52,283 nucleotides of DNA from an uncultured Enterovibrio sp. (lineage in GTDB: Bacteria; Pseudomonadota; Gammaproteobacteria; Enterobacterales; Vibrionaceae). The DNA is taken from assembly GCA_947041315.1 (NCBI GenBank), contig CAMRDW010000003.1, positions 1 through 52,283 on the forward strand, written 5' to 3'. Shown piece after piece: positions 17,563 to 27,118 of the stretch (position 1 is its first letter; every line of letters begins with the position of its first letter). The notes under the pieces are model-generated. The model was not told where the DNA came from. It made no database searches and saw only the letters and a program-made list of their open reading frames with translations. The position numbers were made by a program, and so were the translations under genes.

Positions 17563-18576
17563 TTATTCCTTGTCTAAACGGCCCAACAATTGTTTTCTAA
17601 TGTCCGACAGTTTAGGCTCGGGGCAGCGAATATAAGGAAGCGGGCGCATCAATTGCATGGCTTTGTAGCCAAGCCTTGCCGTGACTAACCCGATCCCAAG
17701 CCCTTGCGCGGCGCGAGCAGATAACCTTCCGGCCAAATCAACAGACAATAAATCCACACCGATGTCCGTAATGGCTTCTGTGGCTCCGGCTAAAGCCATA
17801 TTGGCAAAAATTAAACGGGTGAGTTTTATTTTCGAAAAAAATCCAAGCTCGACACCGTACAGATTTGATATTTGCTCTAACATTCTGAAATTACGCCATC
17901 CCACCAAAATCATGTCAACCAGCGCCAGAGGGCTTAAAGCCACCATCAATGCGGCTTCTGATGCATGTTTTCTTATTAATTTTTGAGCGATGATGTCTTG
18001 TTCTTTAATTACAATTTGTTCATATAATTCAAAAACATCTTTATCATTATGGGTGGTGGCTAACGAATGCACCCAGCGGTCATAACCCGGTGTCAATGTA
18101 TGCTCAGGGCCCATTTTACGCGACAACTGTTCACACACCGATTTTGCTTTGCCCATCCCATTGGCATCCATGATCTCTTGTATTTCATTCTGAGAGCCTT
18201 GGCGCTCATTTAAACGGTAAAGAGAGAGAAACTCACGCCCAATGACCGACAGCCCCATAAAAGCGACTCCCGCCCAAAACGCACTCCAAGCAATGGACAA
18301 GTTATTTTGTGTTTGAATAGCCTGTAAAACATGATCCACAGTTTGCCAACAAACAAGAGCAACCCCCGCGCCCCCCAACACTCGCCATCCCCAAACTCTT
18401 TTTTTTATCATATGCCCCTTTTCAAAAGGTTTTTCTTCTTCGCTTGAAGACGCATCCTCTGAAAAGGTGTCTTTTTCACTGTCAAAGTAATGCTGAGGCG
18501 TTAATTCAATGGTTTCATCTAACACCTTTTGAGGCTCTTCAAAGACAATGGATTCTTTGTAATTTTTCATGTTCAA
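17563..18576 (-). CDS. ycjF: YcjF family inner-membrane protein
   Basis: YcjF belongs to the DUF697/TIGR01620 membrane-protein family that accompanies YcjX in the psp regulon; its molecular function is not established. The 337 residues include an acidic N-terminal region, two membrane segments (VWGWRVLGGAGVALVCWQTV near 65 and SIAWSAFWAGVAFMGLSVIG near 100), and the conserved C-terminal hydrophobic domain (LMVALSPLALVDMILVGWRN and following). ATG 18576 follows the ycjX stop by two bases, showing cotranscription. It should be inducible through the psp promoter. Confidence 0.9.
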   Translation of the reverse strand: MNMKNYKESIVFEEPQKVLDETIELTPQHYFDSEKDTFSEDASSSEEEKPFEKGHMIKKRVWGWRVLGGAGVALVCWQTVDHVLQAIQTQNNLSIAWSAFWAGVAFMGLSVIGREFLSLYRLNERQGSQNEIQEIMDANGMGKAKSVCEQLSRKMGPEHTLTPGYDRWVHSLATTHNDKDVFELYEQIVIKEQDIIAQKLIRKHASEAALMVALSPLALVDMILVGWRNFRMLEQISNLYGVELGFFSKIKLTRLIFANMALAGATEAITDIGVDLLSVDLAGRLSARAAQGLGIGLVTARLGYKAMQLMRPLPYIRCPEPKLSDIRKQLLGRLDKE

Positions 18577-18578
18577 CC

Positions 18579-19973
18579 TTATTTGAGTTTGTCACCCAGC
18601 AAATATTGTAATGCTTTATCTAAACGGATATGCGGTAAAGGTTCATCCACATCAGTGACAATGGGCCTAAAGCTGCGAAAATCAAATTGATGATTTTCCC
18701 AAAAATCACGCTTGGGTAAACGAGCAGGAACCTCTCCTGGATAAACTAAAATGGGATCGCCATTAAGCAGATGACCTCTTAAAGCCGCCACTTTCTGACC
18801 TTTATAATCCACAAGCCCAGGCTCGGTAGCTTGTATCGAAGCCAAGGTTAAACATTCCATTTCAATCCCTTCAAAAGAGGCCGTTTGCCAAGCATCATGG
18901 ATCAATTGTTGTAACAAGGTCACCAAATGAGCATGTTGATCGGGCGTAACATGATCGGCTTTGGTGGCGGCAAACATAATTTTGTCTATTTTTGGTGAGA
19001 ACAAACGCTGTAATAATCCGGTTTTTCCGTACCGAAAACTTTGCATCAATTGTTCTAATGCCAGGCGCATGTCATTGAAAGAGTCCACTCCCGCATTCAA
19101 GGGCTCTAAAGCATCCACCAAAAGAATTTGGCGGTCTACTTTTGAAAAATTCTCTTGATAAAACCGTTTTACAATGTGCTTACAGTAATAATCATACCGT
19201 TCTTTTAAAACCCCATAATTGCTGTTTGCGGGGATCTCTTTTAATTGAGTTTCAGACTTGCTTTTATTCACTAAAGGAAAAAACTGTAAAACAGGGGCCC
19301 CTGCATATTCGCCCGGTAAGACAAAACGCCCCGGTTGCACCCAATGCAAACCCGCTTCTTCTTTACAAGCATAAAGATAAGCGGTGAATTTTTGAGAAAT
19401 ATCCAAAATTTGCTTTTCGTTCAGTTCAGCAAAAGGATCTAATTCATCCAAAGCCTCTAACCAGTCTTTTGAAAGTGTTTTGCGTTTTCCCGTTAATATT
19501 TTCGACTGCTTTTCTGACCACTCATCAAATGTCATAGAAAGCAAGGGTAAATCAAGTAGCCACTCTCCAGGATAATCCACGATATCTAAATACAAGGTGA
19601 CACTTTCTTGTAATAAACGCAGGGCCTTTTTTTGTGGGCGATAACGTATTTCAAGACGAATTTCACTTACATCGGTCGTCGGCGAAGGCCATAGCGGAGG
19701 TTGTGAATGCAGTGCCTGCATGTTTAAATCAAAATCAAAAGAGGGGACAAGCAATTGGCGTTGAGGGATCCTGCGAGCCCCCAGAATATACCCTTCTCTT
19801 ACTGGCTGAAAAAGAGGTAAACGCGGGTTTGTCGCACTGTGAAGTAATTGATTAACAAGAGAAGTAATGAAAGCTGTTTTTCCCGCTTTGGATAATCCCG
19901 TAACAGCAAGCCGAACATGACGATCAAGGCCTCGACTGAGCCATTTATTGACTTTATTTTTCATTAATTTCAT
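18579..19973 (-). CDS. ycjX: YcjX family GTP-binding protein
   Basis: YcjX is a predicted P-loop GTPase of the psp regulon. The 464-residue protein has Walker A GLSKAGKTAF near residue 27, IVDYPGEWLLDLPLL with the DxxG-like motif, FDRQ-like VDRQILLVDALEPLN, and AATKADHVTPDQHAH carrying the TKAD base-specificity motif. An upstream TTG at 19991 extends the frame, but ATG 19973 (MKLMKNKVNKWLSRGLDRH) fits the family; ATG 19964 is also possible. It follows pspC by about 60 bases and overlaps none of its neighbours. Confidence 0.93.
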   Translation of the reverse strand: MKLMKNKVNKWLSRGLDRHVRLAVTGLSKAGKTAFITSLVNQLLHSATNPRLPLFQPVREGYILGARRIPQRQLLVPSFDFDLNMQALHSQPPLWPSPTTDVSEIRLEIRYRPQKKALRLLQESVTLYLDIVDYPGEWLLDLPLLSMTFDEWSEKQSKILTGKRKTLSKDWLEALDELDPFAELNEKQILDISQKFTAYLYACKEEAGLHWVQPGRFVLPGEYAGAPVLQFFPLVNKSKSETQLKEIPANSNYGVLKERYDYYCKHIVKRFYQENFSKVDRQILLVDALEPLNAGVDSFNDMRLALEQLMQSFRYGKTGLLQRLFSPKIDKIMFAATKADHVTPDQHAHLVTLLQQLIHDAWQTASFEGIEMECLTLASIQATEPGLVDYKGQKVAALRGHLLNGDPILVYPGEVPARLPKRDFWENHQFDFRSFRPIVTDVDEPLPHIRLDKALQYLLGDKLK

Positions 19974-20032
19974 GAGGAAAAAAAGCTCCAAAACTCACCG
20001 CTTTCATGAACAAAAGCGGCAAGCATAAAATA

Positions 20033-20416
20033 TTAAAGCTGTTTGAACTTCCGATTAAGCTCAAACTCATTGGATGTCACATACGCCTCCATTCTTACCA
20101 GTTCTTGCTCCATCTTGTTTGTTCTTGTTTCAATGGCAGCCAGAAGCTGACGAGATGCACGCCCTTCTTTCCAAGACGGTTTATTAAAACGCATTTCATT
20201 GAATGTGTCTGTTTTTTGATCTTCTTGGGGCATTTTATCAAGCAACAAGGTAGCAGCAATATAAGCGATGATAACAATAAAGCAAAAACCGAATAAAGAA
20301 AGAGAGACAAAGATGATCCTAACCAACCAAATTTCGACATTAAAGTAATTTGCAATCCCTGCACACACTCCCCAAATTTTCCCATGAACGGGATCACGAT
20401 ACAGTGTTTTACTCAT
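20033..20416 (-). CDS. pspC: Phage shock protein PspC
   Basis: PspC is an inner-membrane sensor of the phage shock response. With PspB it relieves PspA inhibition of PspF under membrane stress. From ATG 20416 the protein has 127 residues. The family start SKTLYRDPVHGKIWGVCAGIANYF is followed by a membrane segment (VRIIFVSLSLFGFCFIVIIAYIAATLLL) and a C-terminal cytoplasmic or periplasmic helix with RASRQLLAAIETRTNKMEQE. GGAGG inside the end of pspB can serve as its ribosome-binding site. The start lies just after the pspB stop. Confidence 0.95.
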   Translation of the reverse strand: MSKTLYRDPVHGKIWGVCAGIANYFNVEIWLVRIIFVSLSLFGFCFIVIIAYIAATLLLDKMPQEDQKTDTFNEMRFNKPSWKEGRASRQLLAAIETRTNKMEQELVRMEAYVTSNEFELNRKFKQL

Positions 20417-20418
20417 GA

Positions 20419-20646
20419 TTACTTTTGCCTCCATTCAGGAGATTCTGCATCAAGAATACGTTCAAGTGCATGGATCCTTTCTTGTAAAGCCTGCGTTCTT
20501 TGATCAAGAAGATGCATTTTTTCAGCCTCTTCTTCCGTGACGTTCTTCGTATCTTGGGGTTTACTGCGATAATGCAACCATAACCATAAAGGGGCTACAA
20601 ACAAAACAAAAAGCAATAATGGTATTGAAAATAACGCTGTTGACAT
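20419..20646 (-). CDS. pspB: Phage shock protein PspB
   Basis: PspB is a small inner-membrane protein that acts with PspC to signal to PspA. The 75-residue form from ATG 20646 has one N-terminal membrane segment (LFSIPLLLFVLFVAPLWLWLHY) and a coiled-coil C-terminus ending LDAESPEWRQK, very similar to the E. coli protein. GAGGAG lies six bases before this ATG, which decides it over an upstream GTG at 20652. Middle gene of pspABC. Confidence 0.95.
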   Translation of the reverse strand: MSTALFSIPLLLFVLFVAPLWLWLHYRSKPQDTKNVTEEEAEKMHLLDQRTQALQERIHALERILDAESPEWRQK

Positions 20647-20663
20647 ACCCACTCCTCAGATTA

Positions 20664-21335
20664 TCAGGATATTTTTTTGTTATTCACTTCTGATTTCATC
20701 CTTGCAAGCTCTTTTTCTATTTCATCTTCGGCTTGTAAATTTGTAAATTCATCAGACAAATTTTTCCCTCGTCCAATGTTATAACTGTCCGCTTCGGCTT
20801 CCATTTCATCGATACGACGTTCATATTGTTCAAATTTTAGTAAGGCATCTTGCGTACGACTCGCATCCAATTGGCGCCGAACATCAAGACGTTTACCGGC
20901 GGTTTCACGGCGAAACACGAGCGCTTGTTGGCGGGCACGCGTCTCGGCCAATTTCGTTTCAAGCTCGCCCACTTCATTGCCTAATTTTGCAATGCTTTCT
21001 TCAACCAGTTTGTGCTCTTCTTTGAGCGTTAATAAAATATCACTTAATTTTTGTTTTTCAATTAATGCTGCCCGCGCTAATTCTTCTCTTGATTTTTGTA
21101 AGGCCAAACTGGCCTTATTTTTCCAATCTTCAATTTGGCGCTCAAAGCTCTCAATTTTTCGCGATAATTCTTTTTTATCTGCCAAAGCCCGAGCAGAAGA
21201 GGTGCGCACTTCCACCAAGGTATCTTCCATTTCTTGGATGATAAGACGGATCATTTTTTGTGGATCTTCCGCTTTCTCCAACAAGGAATTGATGTTTGCA
21301 TTGACGATATCGGCAAAACGAGAAAAAATACCCAT
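20664..21335 (-). CDS. pspA: Phage shock protein PspA
   Basis: PspA is an ESCRT-III-like coiled-coil protein that binds PspF to block it and, on stress, assembles at the inner membrane to maintain the proton-motive force. The 223 residues match the family. The start MGIFSRFADIVNANINSLL contains the amphipathic membrane-binding helix, followed by PQKMIRLIIQEMEDTLVEVR (involved in PspF contact) and long coiled coils to the end. It is preceded by a clear sigma-54 promoter and is the first gene of pspA-B-C-ycjX-ycjF. Confidence 0.97.
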   Translation of the reverse strand: MGIFSRFADIVNANINSLLEKAEDPQKMIRLIIQEMEDTLVEVRTSSARALADKKELSRKIESFERQIEDWKNKASLALQKSREELARAALIEKQKLSDILLTLKEEHKLVEESIAKLGNEVGELETKLAETRARQQALVFRRETAGKRLDVRRQLDASRTQDALLKFEQYERRIDEMEAEADSYNIGRGKNLSDEFTNLQAEDEIEKELARMKSEVNNKKIS

Positions 21336-21423
21336 GGTCTGACTCCTAAATAATATTTTAGATTGTTGACTGATTTAAAGGAAAAGGCACTTTTTCACTG
21401 CGCCCCTTCTCTTTTTTCTCTAA

Positions 21424-21440
21424 GGCAAATTCCGGGCCAA
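21424..21440 (-). promoter_or_regulatory. Sigma-54 promoter of the psp operon
   Basis: On the minus strand TTGGCCCGGAATTTGCC has the -24 GG and -12 GC separated by exactly ten bases, close to the sigma-54 consensus. It lies about 90 bases before the pspA start and faces pspA, in the pspA-pspF intergenic region where PspF is expected to bind. Confidence 0.85.
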
Positions 21441-21536
21441 CTTTAATCTCTACTGTTATCAATAAGATACAGAAGATCGTGCAATTAACTGGAGAGAGAG
21501 TAAGATAGAGAAAACGAATAATTGGTAAATTTAACC

Positions 21537-22532
21537 ATGCCATTAAAAGAGAACTTGATAGGCGAGTCCGATTCCTTTCTTCGTGTTATTGAACATGTTT
21601 CAGCGATTGCACCTCTTTTTCGCCCTGTGTTGATCCTGGGAGAGCGGGGAACAGGCAAAGAGCTTATCGCCAAACGCCTTCATTATCTATCACCTCGCTG
21701 GGAAGCCCCTTTAATTACCTTAAATTGTGCAGCGTTAAGTGACGGTTTGATTGATTCAGAACTCTTTGGACACGAAGCAGGCTCCTTCAGTGGTGCAAAA
21801 AATCGCCATAAAGGACGCTTCGAGCGAGCCGAAGGAGGGACCCTCTTTTTAGATGAGCTGGCCACCGCACCACAAGGGGTGCAAGAGAAATTACTGCGCG
21901 TCATCGAATACGGAGAATATGAACGTGTCGGTGGAACCGCCTTGCTTTCAAGCAACGTCAGGTTAATTTGCGCCACCCATCAAAACCTTCCTCAACTGAC
22001 CGCCAGAGGTGAATTTCGCGCCGATCTTCTTGATAGATTAGCCTTCGATGTCATCCATCTCCCTCCTCTTCGAGAGCGCAAAGAGGACATTCTGCTTTTG
22101 GCTGAGCATTATGCTGTCAAAATGTGCCGAGAATTAGGGTATAACTTGTTCGCAGGCTTCTCAGAAAAGGCGAAAATACAACTCCAAACCTGCCCTTGGC
22201 CTGGAAATGTACGAGAACTGAAAAATGCAGTGGAACGCGCCGTCTATCGTCATGGCGATGAACAATCTTTGGTGAATGAAATCCTTCTTGACCCTTTTAA
22301 AATTCCCTGGGAAAGCCCTCCAAGTCTCACAGAGACTTCATCCCCTCTTTATACTCTTCCAATGGACTTGCGCCTTTGGCAACAAAATCAAGAAAAAGAA
22401 ATCGTAGAATTTGCGATTACGCAAGCGAAGTTCAATCAAAGGCGAGCCGCAGAGCGACTCGGCTTAAGCTACCATCAAATAAGAGGATTATTGAGAAAAT
22501 ACAACTTAGTCGGGGATGAAAAGGCGGATTAA
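21537..22532 (+). CDS. pspF: Psp operon transcriptional activator PspF
   Basis: PspF is the sigma-54 activator of the psp operon; it lacks a receiver domain and is controlled by PspA. The 331-residue protein has Walker A GERGTGKE near residue 39, DELATAP Walker B, and a C-terminal Fis-type helix-turn-helix (NQRRAAERLGLSYHQIRGLL). The sigma-54 contact loop reads GSFSGA instead of the usual GAFTGA. ATG 21537 fits the family start (KENLIGESDSFL); a TTG at 21522 is the upstream alternative. No strong ribosome-binding site is seen. Divergent from pspA. Confidence 0.95.
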   Translation: MPLKENLIGESDSFLRVIEHVSAIAPLFRPVLILGERGTGKELIAKRLHYLSPRWEAPLITLNCAALSDGLIDSELFGHEAGSFSGAKNRHKGRFERAEGGTLFLDELATAPQGVQEKLLRVIEYGEYERVGGTALLSSNVRLICATHQNLPQLTARGEFRADLLDRLAFDVIHLPPLRERKEDILLLAEHYAVKMCRELGYNLFAGFSEKAKIQLQTCPWPGNVRELKNAVERAVYRHGDEQSLVNEILLDPFKIPWESPPSLTETSSPLYTLPMDLRLWQQNQEKEIVEFAITQAKFNQRRAAERLGLSYHQIRGLLRKYNLVGDEKAD

Positions 22533-22628
22533 TCCTCACTTTTCAATACACACCTTTGCGTTTATTTCAATCGTTCCATCAAATAGAGATGGGATCTTTA
22601 AAACAAAAACGAATTCGGACATTCTATT

Positions 22629-24269
22629 TTGTCATTACATCAAAACGCTATAAAAAAAATACACCGCTTTATCGTCACCTGCTTGCCTTTGTTCTTATTG
22701 GTTGGATGTGAGGATCCTTTTTCAGAAAATACAATTAGAAACAAAGGCTTCATTTATTGTGGCCTTGGACAACCTCAGACATTCAATCCACAAAAAACAG
22801 ACGGCGGACTCACTGCGGACACCTTGTCTCGTCAGATTTTTGATCGTTTGTTTAAATTAGATCCGCTTAATTTTAAACCCGTCCCCATGCTGGCCGAGTC
22901 TTGGACGGTCAGCCCGGATGGCAAAACATACACCTTTCATCTTCGCAACAATGTCAAATTTCAAAAAACCGCGTGGTTTTCTCCAGGTCGCCCCTTCAAT
23001 GCAAGCGATGTTGTTTTTAGCTTTGAGCGTTTAATTAAACCCGCAAACCCTTTCCATCATATTGAAAACAACCACTACCCTTGGTTTGACAGCATGGATT
23101 TTGCAAATCACCTTGTCTCCGTTGTCGCCCTTTCTCCTGACACAGTGCAATTTACACTTTCTCGTCCTGACGTTTCTTTTATTTCAACCCTTGCAAGCAG
23201 TTATGCTGTTATTCATTCAAAAGAGTACGCTGATAATTTATTGATCTCTGGAAATTTAAAAGATATAGATCATTTACCCGTGGGAACCGGGGCTTTTTAC
23301 CTTGATGAATACAAACAAAATCGTTTTATACGCTTAAAACGCCATCCAGAATATTGGCATAAAACGGCTCATATGGAACAAGTGGTTTATGATATCAGCC
23401 ACCGTGGGACTGGAGCCTTATCTAAACTTATCACCCACGAATGTGACGTACTGGCCTCCCCTTCGACCAATCAATTGCCATTGATTGCTAAAAACCCAGA
23501 CTTCATTTTAAGTTCACAAATGGGAATGAATTTGGCTTATCTTGCATTGAACACCCAACACCCCATTCTTTCTCAATTAGACATTCGCCAAGCCATCAGC
23601 CTTGCTATCAATCGCGATGCCCTCATTCAATCGGTTTATTACGGAACAGGGCGTACCGCATCAAGTATTCTTCCTCCAATGTCATGGGCCTATGATGAAT
23701 CAAGCAAAGCGCAATACAACCCACAACTGGCCATCAATTTAATGGCAAAAGCAGGCTATAGACACGGTTTTTCGATCAATTTATTGGTTTCCTCAGAAGC
23801 AAGACCTTATAACCCCAGTCCTCAAAAAACAGCCGAACTCATTCGCTCAGATCTTGAAGACATAGGGATACAGGTCACCGTAATAAAAAAAGAAAACCTG
23901 AGCGTAAAAGACATTCAACGTGAAATGGATCAAATTGATATGGTTTTGACAGGATGGATTGCCGACAATGGCGATCCTGATAATTTTCTACGACCCCATC
24001 TTTCATGTAATGCACAAATAAAAGGATGGAACATTTCCAATTGGTGCAATGCAGACTTTGACCGGATATTGTCTGAGGCCATTGCAACGGAAAAACGTGA
24101 AATACGGCGTGAGCTTTACTTAGAAGCACAAGCTATTTTAAGAGACAGAATACCCATTATACCTCTTGCACACGGTGTCTATTATCAAGCCCAAAATACC
24201 AGCTTAAAAGGAATTAGGTTAAATGCGTTTGGAGATAAAGCTTTTGTTGATGTTTCGAGGAGCCGTTAA
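22629..24269 (+). CDS. sapA: SapA-type peptide-binding lipoprotein
   Basis: SapA is the extracytoplasmic substrate-binding protein of the Sap ABC transporter (SBP family 5, like DppA/OppA). The Sap system was linked to antimicrobial peptide resistance and peptide or heme uptake in various bacteria. The 546-residue protein has a signal ending LLVGC with lipobox cysteine C27, so it is predicted to be a lipoprotein, unlike the soluble E. coli SapA. The binding domain then runs RNKGFIYCGLGQPQTFNPQK, NLAYLALNTQHP, DPDNFLRPHLSC and so on, as in SapA. The only good start is TTG 22629. First gene of sapABCDF, three bases before sapB. Confidence 0.92.
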   Translation: MSLHQNAIKKIHRFIVTCLPLFLLVGCEDPFSENTIRNKGFIYCGLGQPQTFNPQKTDGGLTADTLSRQIFDRLFKLDPLNFKPVPMLAESWTVSPDGKTYTFHLRNNVKFQKTAWFSPGRPFNASDVVFSFERLIKPANPFHHIENNHYPWFDSMDFANHLVSVVALSPDTVQFTLSRPDVSFISTLASSYAVIHSKEYADNLLISGNLKDIDHLPVGTGAFYLDEYKQNRFIRLKRHPEYWHKTAHMEQVVYDISHRGTGALSKLITHECDVLASPSTNQLPLIAKNPDFILSSQMGMNLAYLALNTQHPILSQLDIRQAISLAINRDALIQSVYYGTGRTASSILPPMSWAYDESSKAQYNPQLAINLMAKAGYRHGFSINLLVSSEARPYNPSPQKTAELIRSDLEDIGIQVTVIKKENLSVKDIQREMDQIDMVLTGWIADNGDPDNFLRPHLSCNAQIKGWNISNWCNADFDRILSEAIATEKREIRRELYLEAQAILRDRIPIIPLAHGVYYQAQNTSLKGIRLNAFGDKAFVDVSRSR

Positions 24270-24271
24270 TC

Positions 24272-25234
24272 ATGTTGATCTATGCAATTCGTAGACTCAA
24301 TCTCTTAATCATCACTTTACTGATCTTGACCTTGATCGGCTATAAAATCGTTCGGATAGACCCCTTGAACCTTTACAACCAATATTCTTTTTGGTTTGGG
24401 TGGTTGCACTATTTACGCGAACTTCTTCTTGGCAATTGGGGTTTTACACTCAATGGCCTCCCTGTCACAGAAGCGATTGCCCTTGTTTTCCCTGCCACCC
24501 TTGAGCTTTGTTTTTTTGCTTTGGTGTTGGCCTTGATCATTGGTGTTCCATTAGGTACCCTTGCGGGCGTCAACCGAGGCAAGAAATTAGAACTCATTAT
24601 ATCCTCCTTCACCCTCATCACCTTTTCCATGCCGATTTTTTGGTTAGCGGTGTTATTGATCATGTTTTTTTCTTTGTATTTAGGCTGGCTACCTGTTTCA
24701 GGGCGTTATAACCTGCTTTTTGAAATACCCAATCTCACCGGATTTGCTTTAACAGATGTGATCCTCTCAGAGCACCCCCAACGCCCCCAAGCCATAGAAG
24801 ATATTTTACGCCACCTTATCATGCCCACCTTGGTGCTTTCCATCGCCCCCACAACGGAAATCATTAAACTTTTAAGGGATTCTGTCGCTGATGTCATGAG
24901 TCAAAATTATGTCAAAGCCGCAGCGACAAAAGGATTATCAAAAACAGAAATTGTCTTACGCCACGTTTTAAAAAATGCCTTTCCTTCCATTCTTCCAAAA
25001 CTGGGGGTCCAGGTCTCAAGCATGATGACCTTTGCTATCATCACCGAGTCCATTTTCAATTGGCCTGGCATTGGAACCTGGCTTCTCGATGCCCTGAGCA
25101 TGAACGACTATGTTGCAGTACAAGCCGGTGTTCTGACGGTGGGAAGCGCCGTGTTACTGGCCAGTATTTTTTCAGATTTAGCGGCGTATGCAGTCAGCCC
25201 GCTCGCAAGGAAGAAATGGTATGTCCTCAAGTAG
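24272..25234 (+). CDS. sapB: Sap ABC transporter permease SapB
   Basis: SapB is one of two inner-membrane permeases of the Sap transporter; in E. coli SapBCDF is reported to export putrescine. The 320-residue protein has about six membrane segments, the first at residues 10-30, and a binding-protein-dependent permease region with the EAA-type loop YVKAAATKGLSKTEIVLRHVLKNA that docks to the ATPase. ATG 24272 lies two bases after the sapA stop. Its end overlaps sapC by 14 bases. Confidence 0.95.
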   Translation: MLIYAIRRLNLLIITLLILTLIGYKIVRIDPLNLYNQYSFWFGWLHYLRELLLGNWGFTLNGLPVTEAIALVFPATLELCFFALVLALIIGVPLGTLAGVNRGKKLELIISSFTLITFSMPIFWLAVLLIMFFSLYLGWLPVSGRYNLLFEIPNLTGFALTDVILSEHPQRPQAIEDILRHLIMPTLVLSIAPTTEIIKLLRDSVADVMSQNYVKAAATKGLSKTEIVLRHVLKNAFPSILPKLGVQVSSMMTFAIITESIFNWPGIGTWLLDALSMNDYVAVQAGVLTVGSAVLLASIFSDLAAYAVSPLARKKWYVLK

Positions 25235-26108
25235 TGTTTATCACGAACAAAAAACGCCCACACAATTTTCTCGCTCTTGGGGGGCCTTTCGGAAAAATGC
25301 CCTTGCCATTACTGCATTTTGGGCATTGGTTTTCCTTTTATTCATTGCCCTTTTTTCACCTTGGATCACCCCTTTTGACCCTCAATTTCAAACGGGTTTT
25401 CTTTTACTTCCTCCTTCTTGGGATTTCACAGGACGGGTGGAGTATTTCTTAGGAACCGATGATTTATCACGAGACATTTTGTCACGCTTGATTGCAGGGG
25501 CTCGATTGACCTTCGCCAATGCACTCTTTGTGGCCTTCAGCGCCGCCATACTCGGGATCTTTATCGGGATCCTCGCAGGAATGACATCCGGGCTAACATC
25601 CAGTCTTTTAAATCATTTACTGGATATATTGCTCTCTATTCCTTCGCTTTTACTGGCCATTATCATTGTTGCATTTCATGGACCCGGAGAATTCAGTGCC
25701 CTTCTTGCTGTCTGGCTCACACTGATCCCACGTTTTGTTCGAAGTGCATATACCTGTGTGTCTTCAGAAATGCAAAAAGAATACATTTTGGCCGCAAAAC
25801 TCGATGGTGCAAGTCATTTTACTCTGCTTTACCATTGCGTTTTACCCAATATTCTTGCCGCCCTCATTACCGAAATAACACGGGCTATTTCCGTTGCCAT
25901 TTTAGACATCGCAGCCCTTGGTTTTCTTGGTCTTGGAGGGCAAAGTAATGCCCCCGAATGGGGCGCGATGCTCAGCAATTCCATTGAACTGATTTATACT
26001 GCGCCTTGGACGGTCACCCTTCCAGGCCTCGCCATCATGTTCAGCGTGCTGCTGATCAATCTGGTAGGTGATGGACTAAGCCAAGCAATTAACGCAGGAA
26101 CCCAATAA
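25221..26108 (+). CDS. sapC: Sap ABC transporter permease SapC
   Basis: SapC is the second permease. The 295-residue protein starts [20 protein letters not shown], followed by about six membrane segments and the coupling loop [23 protein letters not shown]. The frame is open to 25188, but ATG 25221 is chosen: AAGGAAG lies seven to eight bases upstream and the SVY start matches E. coli SapC. Its stop overlaps the sapD ATG by one base. Confidence 0.95.
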   Translation: MSSSSVYHEQKTPTQFSRSWGAFRKNALAITAFWALVFLLFIALFSPWITPFDPQFQTGFLLLPPSWDFTGRVEYFLGTDDLSRDILSRLIAGARLTFANALFVAFSAAILGIFIGILAGMTSGLTSSLLNHLLDILLSIPSLLLAIIIVAFHGPGEFSALLAVWLTLIPRFVRSAYTCVSSEMQKEYILAAKLDGASHFTLLYHCVLPNILAALITEITRAISVAILDIAALGFLGLGGQSNAPEWGAMLSNSIELIYTAPWTVTLPGLAIMFSVLLINLVGDGLSQAINAGTQ

Positions 26109-27118
26109 TGGCTTTATTAGATATCCGGCACCTCAGCATTGAAATTGACACTCCACAAGGCACCGTCAAAGCAGTGGATCGCATGAGTTTAACCATTAAC
26201 GAAGGCGAGATCCGTGGCTTAGTTGGGGAGTCTGGATCAGGAAAAACACTGGTGGCAAAAGCCATTTGCGGCGTAACAAAGGACAACTGGCACATCACAG
26301 CAGACAGACTTCGCCTCGGAAATATCGACTTACTCTCCTTGTCGCCAAGAGAACGTCGCCGTATCGTTGGAAAAGAGATTGCCATGATTTTCCAAGAGCC
26401 TTCAAGCTGCCTGGACCCTTCAGAACTCATAGGACAACAACTTGAGGAAGCCATCCCTTCTTCTTCTTTTACAGGACGTTGGTGGCAACGATTTACGTTT
26501 AGAAAACAACAATCAATTGCACTTTTACACAAGGTGGGTATCAAAGATCATCAAAGAGTGATGAAGAGTTATCCCTTTGAACTGACCGATGGCGAATGCC
26601 AAAAAGTCATGATCGCGATGGCCATTGCAAACCGACCCCGTTTACTGATTGCCGATGAACCCACAAACGATCTTGATTCGATAACCCAAGCCCAAATATT
26701 TCGGCTTTTAAGCCGAACCAATCAACTTTCCAACACCACCATCTTGCTTATCAGTCATGATTTAACCACTGTCACACAATGGGCCGATCGCATTACCGTC
26801 ATGTATTGCGGACAATCGGTGGAATCAGCAAAGAGAGAGCAAATCCTTGAAAATCCGCATCATCCTTACACTCACGCTCTCCTGCGTACCATGCCCGATT
26901 TTAATAAAGAGATCCCGCATAAAAGTAAATTAGAATCACTCCCAGGCTCCATTCCCCCTTTGCAGCATTTACCCATCGGATGCAGGCTAGGCCCAAGATG
27001 CCCTTACGCACAGCGCAAATGTGTGGAAGTTCCCCATACCACTAAAATTAAAAATCATAAATTTGCTTGTCATTTTCCTTTGAACATGGACCCCCATAAA
27101 AATGACCGAACTTCTTGA
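26108..27118 (+). CDS. sapD: Sap ABC transporter ATPase SapD
   Basis: SapD is an ATP-binding subunit of the Sap transporter. The 336 residues carry Walker A GESGSGKT near residue 40, a signature loop [14 protein letters not shown] that differs from the canonical LSGGQ but matches SapD of E. coli, Walker B LLIADEPT, and the H-loop ISHDL. The C-terminal oligopeptide-transporter extension ([18 protein letters not shown]) has the typical cysteine cluster. Overlaps sapC by one base and sapF by 17. Confidence 0.96.
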   Translation: MALLDIRHLSIEIDTPQGTVKAVDRMSLTINEGEIRGLVGESGSGKTLVAKAICGVTKDNWHITADRLRLGNIDLLSLSPRERRRIVGKEIAMIFQEPSSCLDPSELIGQQLEEAIPSSSFTGRWWQRFTFRKQQSIALLHKVGIKDHQRVMKSYPFELTDGECQKVMIAMAIANRPRLLIADEPTNDLDSITQAQIFRLLSRTNQLSNTTILLISHDLTTVTQWADRITVMYCGQSVESAKREQILENPHHPYTHALLRTMPDFNKEIPHKSKLESLPGSIPPLQHLPIGCRLGPRCPYAQRKCVEVPHTTKIKNHKFACHFPLNMDPHKNDRTS

